Source: an uncultured Eubacterium sp.
GTDB lineage: Bacteria; Bacillota; Clostridia; Lachnospirales; Lachnospiraceae
DNA length: 64,000 nucleotides
Direction: 5' to 3'
NCBI GenBank assembly: GCA_958446835.1
Contig: CAUCXT010000012.1
Span: 9,482 to 73,481, forward strand
The position numbers and the translations under genes are program-made. Of the stretch, positions 10,119 through 19,710 are shown piece by piece (the stretch's first letter is position 1; every line of letters begins with the position of its first letter). The notes below the pieces were generated by a model, which was not told the origin of the DNA, did not search any database, and saw only the letters and a list, made by a program, of their open reading frames with translations.

Positions 10119-12002
10119 GTGAGACGTAACAAATTATTAGCCTGCCTTATGGCAGGAACAATGGCAGTATCAATTACTGCATGTAGTGGCAATACCAATG
10201 CAAACAACGATGCCACATCGACAACCCCTACATCAACTGAGGTTGTCACAAGTACAGAGGACGCGACAAAGGAGACAGAGACACCTCAGGTAAAATCTGA
10301 TGCGAGTGTTGACTTCGAGGATGGCCAGATGGGATTCGTGCAGGCATACAGTGCACCTGCAAATGCCGCTGATGTGGAACTCAGTGTTGAGGACTTTGAC
10401 GGCAGCAAGGCTCTTGCAGTCAAGAATCTTTCCGGAAAGGTTCCTTTTGTCGGAATCGATGTAAGCAGTCTTTGCGGAGCAAGTGTAGCTGATATCGCAG
10501 CGGTATCAATGAAGCTTGGTGTTTCCTATGAGGACGGAAGCTTCAGTGCCTGTGCCGGAAAGATAACAACATGGACAGGTGAGGATCTTGTTCAGACAGG
10601 TTATGACTGGGCAGTATATATGGAGAGCAAGAACCCTAAGGTTGCAACAGTAGATGTATCAGGCGTTCCTTTCACAGCAGGTGCCAACAACATCATCGTT
10701 CTCTCACTTGACACGGACAACGGTGTTGATGCAGGACACGGAAACGCAACACTTTATGTTGATGATATCACCTTCTATGATAAGTCCGGTAATGTACTCA
10801 CCGCTGATAAGACGGTTGCATTTGCGGAGCCTGCAGGATATTCAAGCAGCGGAAGAGATTCATCTAACCTCTTTGCAGTTAAGAACGCAGTTAACTTTGA
10901 AGGCTTCCAGACAAGCGCAGACGCGTGGTCACAGGCCGGATATACAATGCCACAGGAGATTCTTGATGCACTTGTACCTGGCTCAGTTGTTGAGATTGAG
11001 TATAAGTCCGAGACAGGAAATATGTGGATCGTAATGAATGAGGCACAGGCAGGCTGGATGAGAGTAGGTCAGGCAGGAACAGATGACCCTGCATACCAGA
11101 ACAACTCACATAACATTGCACAGGTTACTTATGAGCAGCTTGCAGCGCTCTGCACAGATGATGTGAGCACATGGGGAACAACAATGCAGTGTGAGTCCGA
11201 CGGAGCTTGGGAAGTATACTCAGTCAAGGTTGGACAGCAGGCTGAGAACTATGCACTTGTAAACCCTGTTACATTCGAGGGCTTTGAGACTAAGGGCGAT
11301 GCGTGGGCACAGTCCGGTTTCACAATGCCACAGGAGGTTCTTGACGCACTTGTACCTGGTTCGGTTGTTGAGATTACATACAGCTCCGAGACAGGAAATA
11401 TGTGGATCGTAATGAACGAGGCACAGGCAGGCTGGATGAGAGTAGGTCAGGCAGGAACAGAAGACCCGGCAGTATGCGATGGACAGAAGTGCTACGTTAC
11501 TTATGAGCAGCTTGCAGCACTCTGCGGTGACGATGTAAGCACATGGGGAAGCACAATGCAGTGTGAGGCTGATGGTGCTTGGGAAGTATACGGAGTTAAG
11601 GTTGGAACAGCAGCACAGTTCGCTCCTGTCAACAAGCTTACCAAGTTCGAAGGCTTTGAGGCAAGTGCAGACGCATGGGCACAGGCTGGATTTACAATGC
11701 CACAGGAAATTCTTGATGCACTTGTACCTGGCGCAGTTGTCACAATACAGTACTCATCAGAGTCCGGCAATGTATGGCTTGTAATGAATGAGGCACAGGC
11801 AGGTTGGATGAGAGTAGGTCAGGCAGGAACAGAAGACCCGGCACTCTGCAACGGAACTTACGCACAGATAACTTATGAGCAGATCGCAGCACTTTGTGGT
11901 GATGATGTAAGCACATGGGGAAGCACAATGCAGTGTGAGTCTGATAGCGCATGGGAAGTATACGGTGTATGGGTAAGTGCACCGGTTACATCGGCAGAAT
12001 AA
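10119..12002 (+). CDS. Lipoprotein with a beta-sandwich-like domain and three tandem ~125-residue repeats
   Basis: A 627-residue protein starting at GTG after GGAGGAG. Residues 1-22 form a lipoprotein signal with the lipobox ITAC (lipid-bearing Cys22), followed by a Thr/Ser/Asn-rich spacer. Residues ~60-230 look like a jelly-roll carbohydrate-binding domain (DFEDGQMGF...LYVDDITFYD). Three near-identical repeats then run to the end, each containing FEGF...W.Q.G.TMPQE.LDALVPG, GN.W.VMNEAQAGWMRVGQAG and WG.TMQCE. The aromatic-rich repeats suggest glycan binding at the cell surface. It lies between the second permease pair and the second binding protein, so it may concentrate substrate for that importer. 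I do not recognise a named family for the repeats. Confidence 0.75.
   Translation: MRRNKLLACLMAGTMAVSITACSGNTNANNDATSTTPTSTEVVTSTEDATKETETPQVKSDASVDFEDGQMGFVQAYSAPANAADVELSVEDFDGSKALAVKNLSGKVPFVGIDVSSLCGASVADIAAVSMKLGVSYEDGSFSACAGKITTWTGEDLVQTGYDWAVYMESKNPKVATVDVSGVPFTAGANNIIVLSLDTDNGVDAGHGNATLYVDDITFYDKSGNVLTADKTVAFAEPAGYSSSGRDSSNLFAVKNAVNFEGFQTSADAWSQAGYTMPQEILDALVPGSVVEIEYKSETGNMWIVMNEAQAGWMRVGQAGTDDPAYQNNSHNIAQVTYEQLAALCTDDVSTWGTTMQCESDGAWEVYSVKVGQQAENYALVNPVTFEGFETKGDAWAQSGFTMPQEVLDALVPGSVVEITYSSETGNMWIVMNEAQAGWMRVGQAGTEDPAVCDGQKCYVTYEQLAALCGDDVSTWGSTMQCEADGAWEVYGVKVGTAAQFAPVNKLTKFEGFEASADAWAQAGFTMPQEILDALVPGAVVTIQYSSESGNVWLVMNEAQAGWMRVGQAGTEDPALCNGTYAQITYEQIAALCGDDVSTWGSTMQCESDSAWEVYGVWVSAPVTSAE
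10890..11999 (+). repeat. Three in-frame coding repeats of ~372-378 bp
   Basis: Inside the lipoprotein gene the segments 10890-11267, 11268-11639 and 11640-11999 encode the same domain three times. DNA identity is high over long stretches, for example GAGGCACAGGCAGG occurs in all three near 11039, 11418 and 11789. The near identity indicates recent duplication or continued homogenisation, and copy number could vary between strains. Confidence 0.9.
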
Positions 12003-12021
12003 ATTTGGAGGATTCAATATT

Positions 12022-13500
12022 ATGAGAAAATCATTAAAGAAGGTTCTTGCGACAGGACTTGCCGCAACAATGGCATTATCTATGACAGCCTGCAATAACG
12101 GCGGGTCTAACAACAATACAACAACTCAGGGAAATAACGATACACCAAGCCAGACATCACAGGAGCAGCCACAGGAGAGCTCAACACAGACTAACAACAA
12201 TACAACTCCAAGCGGCACACCTAGACATCTCACAATCGGCAGCTGGTGGGTTCAGTACTATGACAGTACACATACATCCGTTGAGGATGACCCAAGCTAT
12301 GCAGGAGACCTTGCAGCAGAGCTTAAGTTCGAAAATGTAAAGAAAATTGAGGATAAGTACAATGTAACTTTCGCGTGGGAGAACCTCACTTATGCAGGTA
12401 CAAAGGAGTCCATCAATACATCTGTTCTTGCAGGTTCACCGGACTGTGATATCTACCTTGTAGATCTTGGTATGGCTATCCCGGCAGCTATGAACGGACT
12501 TGCAACAGACTTAAAGACAGTTCTTCCTGCAGATGATGACCTCTTTACAACACAGAAGAATATCAAGTATCTTGATCTTGGTGACGGAAAGGCTTGTATT
12601 TTAAAGAGAGTTGAGGCTCAGAGTACAGTTGAGGCCACATATCCTCTTGCATTCAACAAGCAGCTTCTTGAGGACAACAACCTTGAGGATCCTAGAGAGC
12701 TTTACAAGAGAGGCGAGTGGACATGGGATAAGTTTATTGAGTATTGCCAGGTTCTCACACAGGATACCAACGGTGACGGTACTGTTGACCAGTATGGCTA
12801 TGGCGGCTTCGGTTTCGAGACATTCGAGCAGCTTATGATGAGCAACGGCGGTTCAATCGCAGCCGGAACAACAGAGACACTCTCAAGCGCACCTGTAGGA
12901 GAGGCACTTCAGATGCTTCAGGATATGTATATCACATACAATGTATGCTATCCTTATGAGAATGATTCAGACACTATGAGATTTATTTATCGTAATGGTA
13001 ACATCGGCTTCTGGCCTGGTGCAGCATGGATTGCAGCCTCAAACGCAGACTATGACTACAACGGCGCACAGGGCGTTACACTTGAGTTCGATACATGCTA
13101 TGTTCAGTGGCCTGTAGGTCCTTCAGGAAATCAGGAGACTAACAAGGGTAAGATTACATCCGGTGAGTTCTATATTATTCCTGCCGGTGTAGAGAATCCG
13201 GAGCTCGTATACAACGTACTCTACGATATGTGGAACTGGTATGACGGAGATACATCAATCCGTGATGACGAGGAGACACTCTACTGGTGGTATGCAGTAA
13301 CAGATAAGGACCCTGAGATTCAGGATCAGAACTTCGATGTAATGTTCGACTGTGGAAGCAGAGAGCAGTTCGACTTATGGAACTCAATGGGCATTGAGTA
13401 TGACCTTGAGAGCCTTATAAACGGTACTGTGACAGCAGCACAGTTCCAGGAGACATACAAGCAGCAGATTCAGGATGCGCTTGATGCATATTTCAACTAA
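12022..13500 (+). CDS. Extracellular sugar-binding lipoprotein of the second ABC system
   Basis: A 492-residue protein with a lipoprotein signal: basic start MRKSLKKV, hydrophobic core, lipobox MTAC with Cys24, then an Asn/Thr/Gln-rich linker to about residue 70. The mature part is a family-1 extracellular solute-binding protein (GSWWVQYYD...; an SPDCDIYLVDLG segment; ELYKRGEWTWDKFIEY, a typical binding-protein hinge; NGNIGFWPGAAWI). An upstream in-frame start at 11977 would overlap the previous gene; the ATG at 12022 has TTGGAGG in place and begins exactly at the signal peptide. It should feed the permeases at 8195-10089. Confidence 0.93.
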   Translation: MRKSLKKVLATGLAATMALSMTACNNGGSNNNTTTQGNNDTPSQTSQEQPQESSTQTNNNTTPSGTPRHLTIGSWWVQYYDSTHTSVEDDPSYAGDLAAELKFENVKKIEDKYNVTFAWENLTYAGTKESINTSVLAGSPDCDIYLVDLGMAIPAAMNGLATDLKTVLPADDDLFTTQKNIKYLDLGDGKACILKRVEAQSTVEATYPLAFNKQLLEDNNLEDPRELYKRGEWTWDKFIEYCQVLTQDTNGDGTVDQYGYGGFGFETFEQLMMSNGGSIAAGTTETLSSAPVGEALQMLQDMYITYNVCYPYENDSDTMRFIYRNGNIGFWPGAAWIAASNADYDYNGAQGVTLEFDTCYVQWPVGPSGNQETNKGKITSGEFYIIPAGVENPELVYNVLYDMWNWYDGDTSIRDDEETLYWWYAVTDKDPEIQDQNFDVMFDCGSREQFDLWNSMGIEYDLESLINGTVTAAQFQETYKQQIQDALDAYFN

Positions 13501-13548
13501 GTTAATCAAAATTTAATTGTTTTATTGCCGCGTCTCTATTAAAATACT

Positions 13549-13580
13549 TGATGGGAGGACTGTACAAAGTTCTCCCATCA
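13549..13580 (+). promoter_or_regulatory. Intergenic hairpin after the binding-protein gene
   Basis: The sequence TGATGGGAGGACT pairs with AGTTCTCCCATCA across a short loop, but no T-run follows. It may therefore act as an mRNA-stabilising or partial-attenuation stem. Such stems are common after binding-protein genes, which need more mRNA than their neighbours. The role is inferred. Confidence 0.45.
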
Positions 13581-13609
13581 GGAAATAGAACAAGGACGGT
13601 GTAGAGGGT

Positions 13610-14254
13610 ATGGCATCATTTTTCAGTATTGATTCTGCCTATGGCAGATTTATGAACAAGGTAGGAGATATTATTCTTCTCAGTGTATTGTGGTTAGTGT
13701 GTTCATTGCCGGTTGTGACAATGGGGACAGCTACATGCGCGGCATATTATACGGCGGCTAAGGTATTAAGACATCACAGCGGATATGTGTCAAAGGAATT
13801 TTTCCGTTCATTTAAGCAGAATTTCCGCTCATCGATAGTTTTTAATATATTCTATCTGCTATTTCTGGCACTATTGGTATTCAATTATATATTTTTTTCC
13901 GGCAGTGCTTCGGAAATATCATTTTACCTTAGGTGTGTGTATATAGTGTTTGGGTTCATACTGCTTGGAATTATGCTGTACACCTACATATTATTGTCGA
14001 GATTTGAACTTGGACGCGGCAGGCTTTTTCACATGGCATTCGTTATCAGCTTCAGACATCTGCATATAACGGCAGCGCTTGTGCTTATGTGCATCGTGGC
14101 AGCAGTACTTATATATCTTATGCCATGGGCTGTATTGATACTTCCGGGACTTGTGTTCTTCGGAATGACATTTCTCGCGGAACGTGTGATGAAGAAGTAT
14201 ATGCGTCATCCGGAGAGTGAGAGCACGGAAAGCGATATGTGGTATTATAAGTAA
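13610..14254 (+). CDS. YesL-like (DUF624) membrane protein
   Basis: A 214-residue protein with four or five transmembrane helices. Its start, FFSIDSAYGRFMNKVGDIILLSVLWLVCSLPVVTMGTA, is the hallmark of the DUF624/YesL family. Members are almost always found in carbohydrate-uptake loci of Firmicutes, as here, between the binding protein and the LacI regulator. The molecular function is unknown. The assigned start follows an unremarkable GTGTAGAGGGT ribosome site. Confidence 0.85.
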   Translation: MASFFSIDSAYGRFMNKVGDIILLSVLWLVCSLPVVTMGTATCAAYYTAAKVLRHHSGYVSKEFFRSFKQNFRSSIVFNIFYLLFLALLVFNYIFFSGSASEISFYLRCVYIVFGFILLGIMLYTYILLSRFELGRGRLFHMAFVISFRHLHITAALVLMCIVAAVLIYLMPWAVLILPGLVFFGMTFLAERVMKKYMRHPESESTESDMWYYK

Positions 14255-14269
14255 TGGGAATGGTGATTT

Positions 14270-15301
14270 ATGGCGAAAAATGTGACGATGAGAGATATTG
14301 CAAAAAAAGTCGGCGTAAGTACGGTGACAGTCTCAAAGGCACTCACGGATAAGGATGGTGTAGGGGCTGAGCTTCGTGCTATGATAAAAGCGACAGCCGA
14401 TGAGATGGGATATACATACACCGGAATCGGTGACGGCTTCCGTCGCGGGCGCAGCTATAATATCGGAGTTATTGTAGAAGAGCACTATGTGGACAATTCC
14501 ACCACGGTATTTCCATTTTATATGAAGATGTACAACAGCATAAATAAACAGATGGCGCAGTTTCATTATTCGGTAATTATGGAAGCCATAACATCAACCA
14601 TGCTTGCAGAGCGTATAATGCCGGATATTGTGGCTGAGAAAAAGGTTGACGGGGTCATCGTGTTAGGGCAGATTAAGTCGGATTATCTCAATGTTTTGAG
14701 GGAAACAGGGCTGCCGATGGTATATCTTGACTTCTATGACAGGACTATGGAAGTGCCAAGCGTGATAAATGACAATGTCTACGGCACATACATGCTTACC
14801 AATTATATAGTGAGCATGGGGCATAAGAAGATTGCGTATGTGGGCAGCATTGACGCAACGGCAAGTATTCTTGACAGATACCTTGGTTACTATCGCTCGC
14901 TTATAACACACCAGTTGACAATGCCTGATGACTATATCATATCCGACCGCGATGAGGAGGGGTATTTTATAGACCTACAGCTTCCCAAGGATATGCCTAC
15001 AGCGTTTGTATGCAACTGTGATGGTACAGCCAATCTGCTTATGAGGCTTCTTATCAGCAAGGGATACCGCGTGCCACAGGATATATCGGTGGTTGGATTT
15101 GACAATTACTCAGCTGAATTTGATTACAATCTTCCGAAGCTGACCACTATTGAAGTGAATATTGAAGAAATGACAAAAAATGCAGTTGAGATGATAATAA
15201 GACTTTTGAAGGGTGAAGAAAATTTAGGAGGGCGTAAGGTCATAAGCGGAAAGATGATTATTCGCGATTCTGTTGCGCCATGTCCTGAGCCGGCCCGCTA
15301 A
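14270..15301 (+). CDS. LacI-family transcriptional regulator
   Basis: A 343-residue regulator. The N-terminal helix-turn-helix reads TMRDIAKKVGVSTVTVSKALTDKDGVG, the classical LacI pattern, and the hinge lies near residues 45-55. The periplasmic-binding-protein-like effector domain follows, with VDGVIVLGQ, the NY..G..HKKIAYVG segment and the late ISVVGFDN motif. It probably binds an oligosaccharide or phosphosugar from the pathway and controls the surrounding transporter and glycosidase genes. I could not identify its operator. Confidence 0.95.
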   Translation: MAKNVTMRDIAKKVGVSTVTVSKALTDKDGVGAELRAMIKATADEMGYTYTGIGDGFRRGRSYNIGVIVEEHYVDNSTTVFPFYMKMYNSINKQMAQFHYSVIMEAITSTMLAERIMPDIVAEKKVDGVIVLGQIKSDYLNVLRETGLPMVYLDFYDRTMEVPSVINDNVYGTYMLTNYIVSMGHKKIAYVGSIDATASILDRYLGYYRSLITHQLTMPDDYIISDRDEEGYFIDLQLPKDMPTAFVCNCDGTANLLMRLLISKGYRVPQDISVVGFDNYSAEFDYNLPKLTTIEVNIEEMTKNAVEMIIRLLKGEENLGGRKVISGKMIIRDSVAPCPEPAR

Positions 15302-15370
15302 AACAAAATAAAAATATGAGGCAATATGCGCAGTGCGTTATGCACAGCTATATTACGCCGGGAGGTATAT

Positions 15371-16393
15371 ATGTCAGAACTTAAAATGATTGCACCTGCG
15401 GTACCTAATGTGCCATGGCAGGATAAGCCGGAAGGTCATAAGGGCGCACCGGTGTGGAGATATTCAGAGAATCCTATTATTGACCGCAACCCACTTGAGA
15501 ACGTTGCGAGAATATTTAACAGTGCAGTAATGCCGTATGAAGGAAAGTTTATCGGTGTTTTCAGAGGAGAGCAGACAAACGGTATTCCGTATATCTATCT
15601 TGGAAGAAGCGATGACGGTATCCACTGGAATTTTGACAAGGATAAGATTCCTTTTAAGGATGAGGATGGCAATGATTTCATGCCTATATATGCGTATGAC
15701 CCAAGACTTGTAAAGGTCGAGGACACATACTACATCATCTGGTGCCAGGATTTTTATGGCGCTGCCATCGGAATGGCTAAGACTAAGGATTTTAAGACTT
15801 TTACAAGACTTGAGAATCCATTCCTTCCATTCAACAGAAACGCAGTATTGTTCCCAAGAAAGATTAATGGTAACTTCGTTCTTCTTTCACGTCCATCGGA
15901 TTCAGGACATACTCCATTCGGAGATATTTTCGTGAGTGAGAGCCCTGATCTTGTATACTGGGGTAAGCACAGACATGTGATGAGCCGCGGAAATGAGTGG
16001 TGGGAGTCCCTTAAGATTGGCGGAGGTGCAGCTCCTATTGAGACAACAGAGGGCTGGCTCCTGTTCTACCATGGTGTAAGCGGAACCTGCAACGGATATG
16101 TATATTCTATCGGTGGAGCAATCCTCGATATAGATAACCCTTCAAAGGTTCTTTACCGTTGTGAGAACTTCCTTCTCACACCGGAGCAGTGGTATGAGGA
16201 GAGAGGATTCGTTCCTAATGTTACATTCCCATGTGCTACAATACATGATTCTGAGTCAGGAAAAATCGCAATCTACTATGGCTGTGCAGACAGCTATGTC
16301 GGACTTGCATTCACAACTCTTGATGAGGTTGTCGGATATATCAAGGAGCACAGCGTGGTAAACACTACAGACACTGAAATCGGAAAGAGATAA
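15371..16393 (+). CDS. Glycoside hydrolase family 130 protein (beta-mannoside phosphorylase type)
   Basis: A 340-residue cytoplasmic protein without a signal peptide. The five-bladed propeller pattern of GH130 is visible: NSAVMPYEGKFIGVFRGE, YLGRSDDGIHW, YDPRLVKVEDTYYIIWC, NAVLFPRKI and the late GKIAIYYGCADSYVGLAF. Family members cleave beta-mannosidic bonds with phosphate to give mannose 1-phosphate; which subfamily this is cannot be fixed by eye. The start is the ATG at 15371 after GGGAGG, not the earlier in-frame ATG at 15326. With the GH5 enzyme next door it should process imported manno-oligosaccharides in the cytoplasm. Confidence 0.88.
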   Translation: MSELKMIAPAVPNVPWQDKPEGHKGAPVWRYSENPIIDRNPLENVARIFNSAVMPYEGKFIGVFRGEQTNGIPYIYLGRSDDGIHWNFDKDKIPFKDEDGNDFMPIYAYDPRLVKVEDTYYIIWCQDFYGAAIGMAKTKDFKTFTRLENPFLPFNRNAVLFPRKINGNFVLLSRPSDSGHTPFGDIFVSESPDLVYWGKHRHVMSRGNEWWESLKIGGGAAPIETTEGWLLFYHGVSGTCNGYVYSIGGAILDIDNPSKVLYRCENFLLTPEQWYEERGFVPNVTFPCATIHDSESGKIAIYYGCADSYVGLAFTTLDEVVGYIKEHSVVNTTDTEIGKR

Positions 16394-16427
16394 TGGTTTC
16401 GTTTCACAATTATTGTGGAGGTGGAAT

Positions 16428-17438
16428 ATGCAGGATATCATAAAGAATATAAGAGCAGGAATAAGCATAGGAAATACACTTGATGCGTTTGAAAAGGATA
16501 TAAAGATATCTGATGCACCGGAAAAGACCGAGACTTCATGGGGAAATCCGGTGATTACACAGGAGCTTGTAGATGCGTACATTGCTGCGGGACTCAACAT
16601 TATCAGAATACCGGTTACATGGACGGGACATTTCGGTGACGCACCGGATTACACTATAGATGGGGCATGGCTTCATCGTGTGCGCGAAGTTGTTGACTAT
16701 GCGTACGGCAGGGGTGCCTATGTGATACTCAATCTCCATCATGAGGACTGGAATTACCCATATTACGAAAATGAGGAGAGAGCCTGCATTATAATGACTG
16801 CTCTCTGGAGCCAGCTTGCAGCAGAATTCGCCGAGTATGATGAACACTTGATTTTCGAGGGTCAGAATGAACCGAGGAAGATAGGTACACCACTTGAGTG
16901 GAACGGCGGTGACGAGGAAGGCTGGGAGGTTGTAAATTCGACCAATGCAGCTTTTGTGAAGGCCGTGCGTCAGGGAACAGAATATAATAAATCAAGATAT
17001 CTTATGATACCGGGCTATGCAGCTAACTGTACAGTGGGTATAAAGCATATTGATATTCCTGATGATGACAGAATTATTATCTCCGTCCATGCCTATGAGC
17101 CTTATGACTTTGCACTCAATACAGAGGGACGGTCACAGTGGCAGCATGATACACAGATGATAGACAGTCTTATGACGGAGCTTAAGGAGCGTTTCACCGG
17201 AAAGGGAATCCCTGTTATAATCGGTGAGTTCGGCGCCATGAACAAGGACAACGAAGATGACCGTGCAGAGTGGGTTGAGTATTATATCAAGGCTGCGGCA
17301 AAAGCAGGAATTCGTTGTATATGGTGGGATAACGGACTCTTCGAGGGCGAGGGTGAGCGTTTCGGATTATTCGACAGATATACCTATAAGTGTGGCTATC
17401 CAAAGGTACTTGAGGGTATACAAAAAGGAATTGAATAG
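16428..17438 (+). CDS. Cytoplasmic GH5-family beta-glycanase
   Basis: A 336-residue (alpha/beta)8-barrel hydrolase without a signal peptide. The start is set by GGAGGTGG upstream of the ATG at 16428. GH5 landmarks are GISIGNTLDAF, NIIRIPVTW, VILNLHHEDWN, the acid/base glutamate in IFEGQNEP, and the nucleophile glutamate in PVIIGEFGA. Related enzymes act on cellulose, mannan or glucomannan. Lack of a signal suggests it trims imported oligosaccharides that the GH130 phosphorylase then completes. A strong terminator follows. Confidence 0.92.
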   Translation: MQDIIKNIRAGISIGNTLDAFEKDIKISDAPEKTETSWGNPVITQELVDAYIAAGLNIIRIPVTWTGHFGDAPDYTIDGAWLHRVREVVDYAYGRGAYVILNLHHEDWNYPYYENEERACIIMTALWSQLAAEFAEYDEHLIFEGQNEPRKIGTPLEWNGGDEEGWEVVNSTNAAFVKAVRQGTEYNKSRYLMIPGYAANCTVGIKHIDIPDDDRIIISVHAYEPYDFALNTEGRSQWQHDTQMIDSLMTELKERFTGKGIPVIIGEFGAMNKDNEDDRAEWVEYYIKAAAKAGIRCIWWDNGLFEGEGERFGLFDRYTYKCGYPKVLEGIQKGIE

Positions 17439-17469
17439 AAGTTAGAATGTAAGTATTTAGATACTGATA

Positions 17470-17519
17470 ACAAAACCGCGTGCAATGATATCTACGGATA
17501 ATATTGTGCGCGGTTTTGT
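17470..17519 (+). terminator. Rho-independent terminator after the GH5 gene
   Basis: ACAAAACCGCG...CGCGGTTTTGT is a long near-perfect stem whose right arm supplies the U-rich tail. It ends the glycan operon before the gdpP block, and the symmetry would let it work in both directions. Confidence 0.85.
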
Positions 17520-17569
17520 CTTGTGCGGTGCTTTCGCTTTTGGAGGATTGCTATTATGTGTGCTTGTTG

Positions 17570-17598
17570 TTGCCTTTAAAATTGTGTTATGGTATAAT
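17570..17598 (+). promoter_or_regulatory. Sigma-A-type promoter for gdpP-rplI-dnaB
   Basis: TTGCCT at 17570, a 17-bp spacer, and a perfect TATAAT at 17593 preceded by ATGG. It lies 70 bp before the gdpP start. Confidence 0.65.
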
Positions 17599-17667
17599 GT
17601 GCGTAATAAAAATGAGAGTGTTTTTGGCTGTATGGGGTATTGAGGCAGCTTTTGGAGGATATATTAC

Positions 17668-19710
17668 ATGAATAAGAAAGTTCAGTATAAGGGTCAGTTC
17701 AGGGTCTATATTATGTGGCCGTTATATGCTGCAATATTACTTTTGATATTGGATATAGTATTATTTACGCAGAATATAACGTGTGGCATAGTTGGCGCGG
17801 CATTTACATTGTTGTATGGTGTGTGCGCACTCATTTTTCTCCTGAGAAAACAGCCGCTTCTGACAAAGGCGATGGTAGAGTTTGCGGCAGATTATGCACA
17901 GGTGCAGAAGACTTTGCTTGAGGATTTTAAGGTTCCGTATGGTCTTATAGACGAATCAGGAAAGATAATATGGCTTAATCATGAATTTAAGAATGTTCTT
18001 CAAAAAGCCAACGTATACCGAAAGAATATAACAACAATATTTCAGGGAATAGATAGCCGGATTTTTGATACGGATGAAAATGAATTTTCGGCAGATATAG
18101 TTTATGATGAACGCAATTACAGGGTGGATTTTAAGAAGCTTGCCATAGATTCGCTTATGGAGGATAATTCCCTTTTAAATGTAAAGAATGTACCGGCATT
18201 GATGGCGGTGTATCTTTTTGATGAGACGGATATAAAGAAGTATATCCAGCAGATTCATGATGAAAGAATTGTTGTAGGGCTTATCTATATAGATAATTAT
18301 GATGAAGCACTCGAGAGCATAGATGAACTCAGACGTTCGCTCCTTGCCGGACTGGTTGAGAGAAAGATAAGCAAGTATATTACCAATGGCAACGGTATTG
18401 TCAAGAAGCTTGAGAAGGATAAGTATCTTTTAGTATTCAATTATAAGTATCTTGAAGAGCTTAGGGCGGATAAGTTTTCTATTCTTGAGGAAGTAAGGAC
18501 AACCGATATAGGAAATTCGATGGCGGTTACCCTGAGCATAGGTGTTGCAGCCGGGTACGATAATTTTAACAAGAATTATGAGATGGCGCGCGCTGCGATT
18601 GATCTTGCGCTTGGACGTGGAGGCGACCAGACCGTTGTCAAGGAGGGTGACCAGACCACCTTCTTTGGAGGAAAGAGCACTACTGTCGAGAAGAATACAA
18701 GAGTTAAGGCTAGAGTCAAGGCACATGCACTCAGAGAGCTTATCGAGGTCGCAGACAATGTCATCATAATGGGGCATAAGATAAGCGATGCGGATGCGTT
18801 AGGAGCCGCAATAGGAATATACAGGGCGTCGAAGGCTCTGAATAAGCATGCCAATATTGTTCTCAACGATGTTACAAGGTCACTTAGGCCGACTGTTGAG
18901 ACCTTTACCGGAGTTCCGGAGTATGAAGAGGACTTGTTTATAAGAAACAGTGAGGCTATGCAGTATGTATCGGATAATACACTACTTGTGGTTGTGGATG
19001 TAAATCGTCCGGGATACACAGAATGTCCGGAGCTGGTTGAAAAGTGCAGGACAATAGTTGTGCTTGACCACCACAGACAGAGCGGAGATACTATCGATCA
19101 TGCAGTGCTCTCGTATATAGAGCCGTATGCCTCATCCACATGCGAAATGGTAGCCGAGATACTTCAGTATATCGGAGACAATGTAAAGCTTAAGTCCGCC
19201 GAAGCTAATGCCATATATGCCGGTATTATTGTTGACACTAATAATTTCACCAACAAGGCAGGCGTGAGAACCTTTGAGGCAGCAGCGTTTATAAGAAGAA
19301 GCGGTGCCGATATAATAAAGGTGCGTAAGCTTTTAAGAGATGATATGAATGAGTATAAGGCGCGTGCCGAGGCGGTGCGCCATGCGGAGGTCTATAGAGA
19401 TTCATTTGCACTTGCGGTATGCCCTAGTGCTAATCTTGAGAGCCCTACAATCGTAGGAGCGCAGGCGGCGAATGAGCTTCTTAATATCAACGGAGTTAAG
19501 GCGTCGATAGTATTTACTTATTTTAATGACGAGGTATATCTGAGTGCCAGATCGATTGACGAGGTCAATGTACAGCTCATCATGGAAAAGTTAGGCGGAG
19601 GCGGTCACATGACTATTGCCGGCGCACAGCTTAAAGATATGACTGTTGAGGAAGCTATTGAGCTTGTCAAGAAGACGTTAGATGGCATGATAGAGGAAGG
19701 AGAAATATAA
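17668..19710 (+). CDS. gdpP: GdpP-type cyclic-di-AMP phosphodiesterase
   Basis: A 680-residue membrane protein. Two N-terminal helices (about residues 12-58) are followed by a PAS-like domain (~85-165), a degenerate GGDEF domain (~190-310), and the DHH/DHHA1 catalytic module (~355-670). Metal-binding motifs are visible: MGHKISDADALGA, VVDVN and VVLDHHRQ with D467-H468-H469; DHHA1 ends with LGGGGHMTIAGAQ. The family hydrolyses c-di-AMP to pApA and so affects wall homeostasis and osmolyte control. The TAA overlaps the rplI ATG, and the gdpP-rplI-dnaB order is conserved in Firmicutes. Confidence 0.96.
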   Translation: MNKKVQYKGQFRVYIMWPLYAAILLLILDIVLFTQNITCGIVGAAFTLLYGVCALIFLLRKQPLLTKAMVEFAADYAQVQKTLLEDFKVPYGLIDESGKIIWLNHEFKNVLQKANVYRKNITTIFQGIDSRIFDTDENEFSADIVYDERNYRVDFKKLAIDSLMEDNSLLNVKNVPALMAVYLFDETDIKKYIQQIHDERIVVGLIYIDNYDEALESIDELRRSLLAGLVERKISKYITNGNGIVKKLEKDKYLLVFNYKYLEELRADKFSILEEVRTTDIGNSMAVTLSIGVAAGYDNFNKNYEMARAAIDLALGRGGDQTVVKEGDQTTFFGGKSTTVEKNTRVKARVKAHALRELIEVADNVIIMGHKISDADALGAAIGIYRASKALNKHANIVLNDVTRSLRPTVETFTGVPEYEEDLFIRNSEAMQYVSDNTLLVVVDVNRPGYTECPELVEKCRTIVVLDHHRQSGDTIDHAVLSYIEPYASSTCEMVAEILQYIGDNVKLKSAEANAIYAGIIVDTNNFTNKAGVRTFEAAAFIRRSGADIIKVRKLLRDDMNEYKARAEAVRHAEVYRDSFALAVCPSANLESPTIVGAQAANELLNINGVKASIVFTYFNDEVYLSARSIDEVNVQLIMEKLGGGGHMTIAGAQLKDMTVEEAIELVKKTLDGMIEEGEI

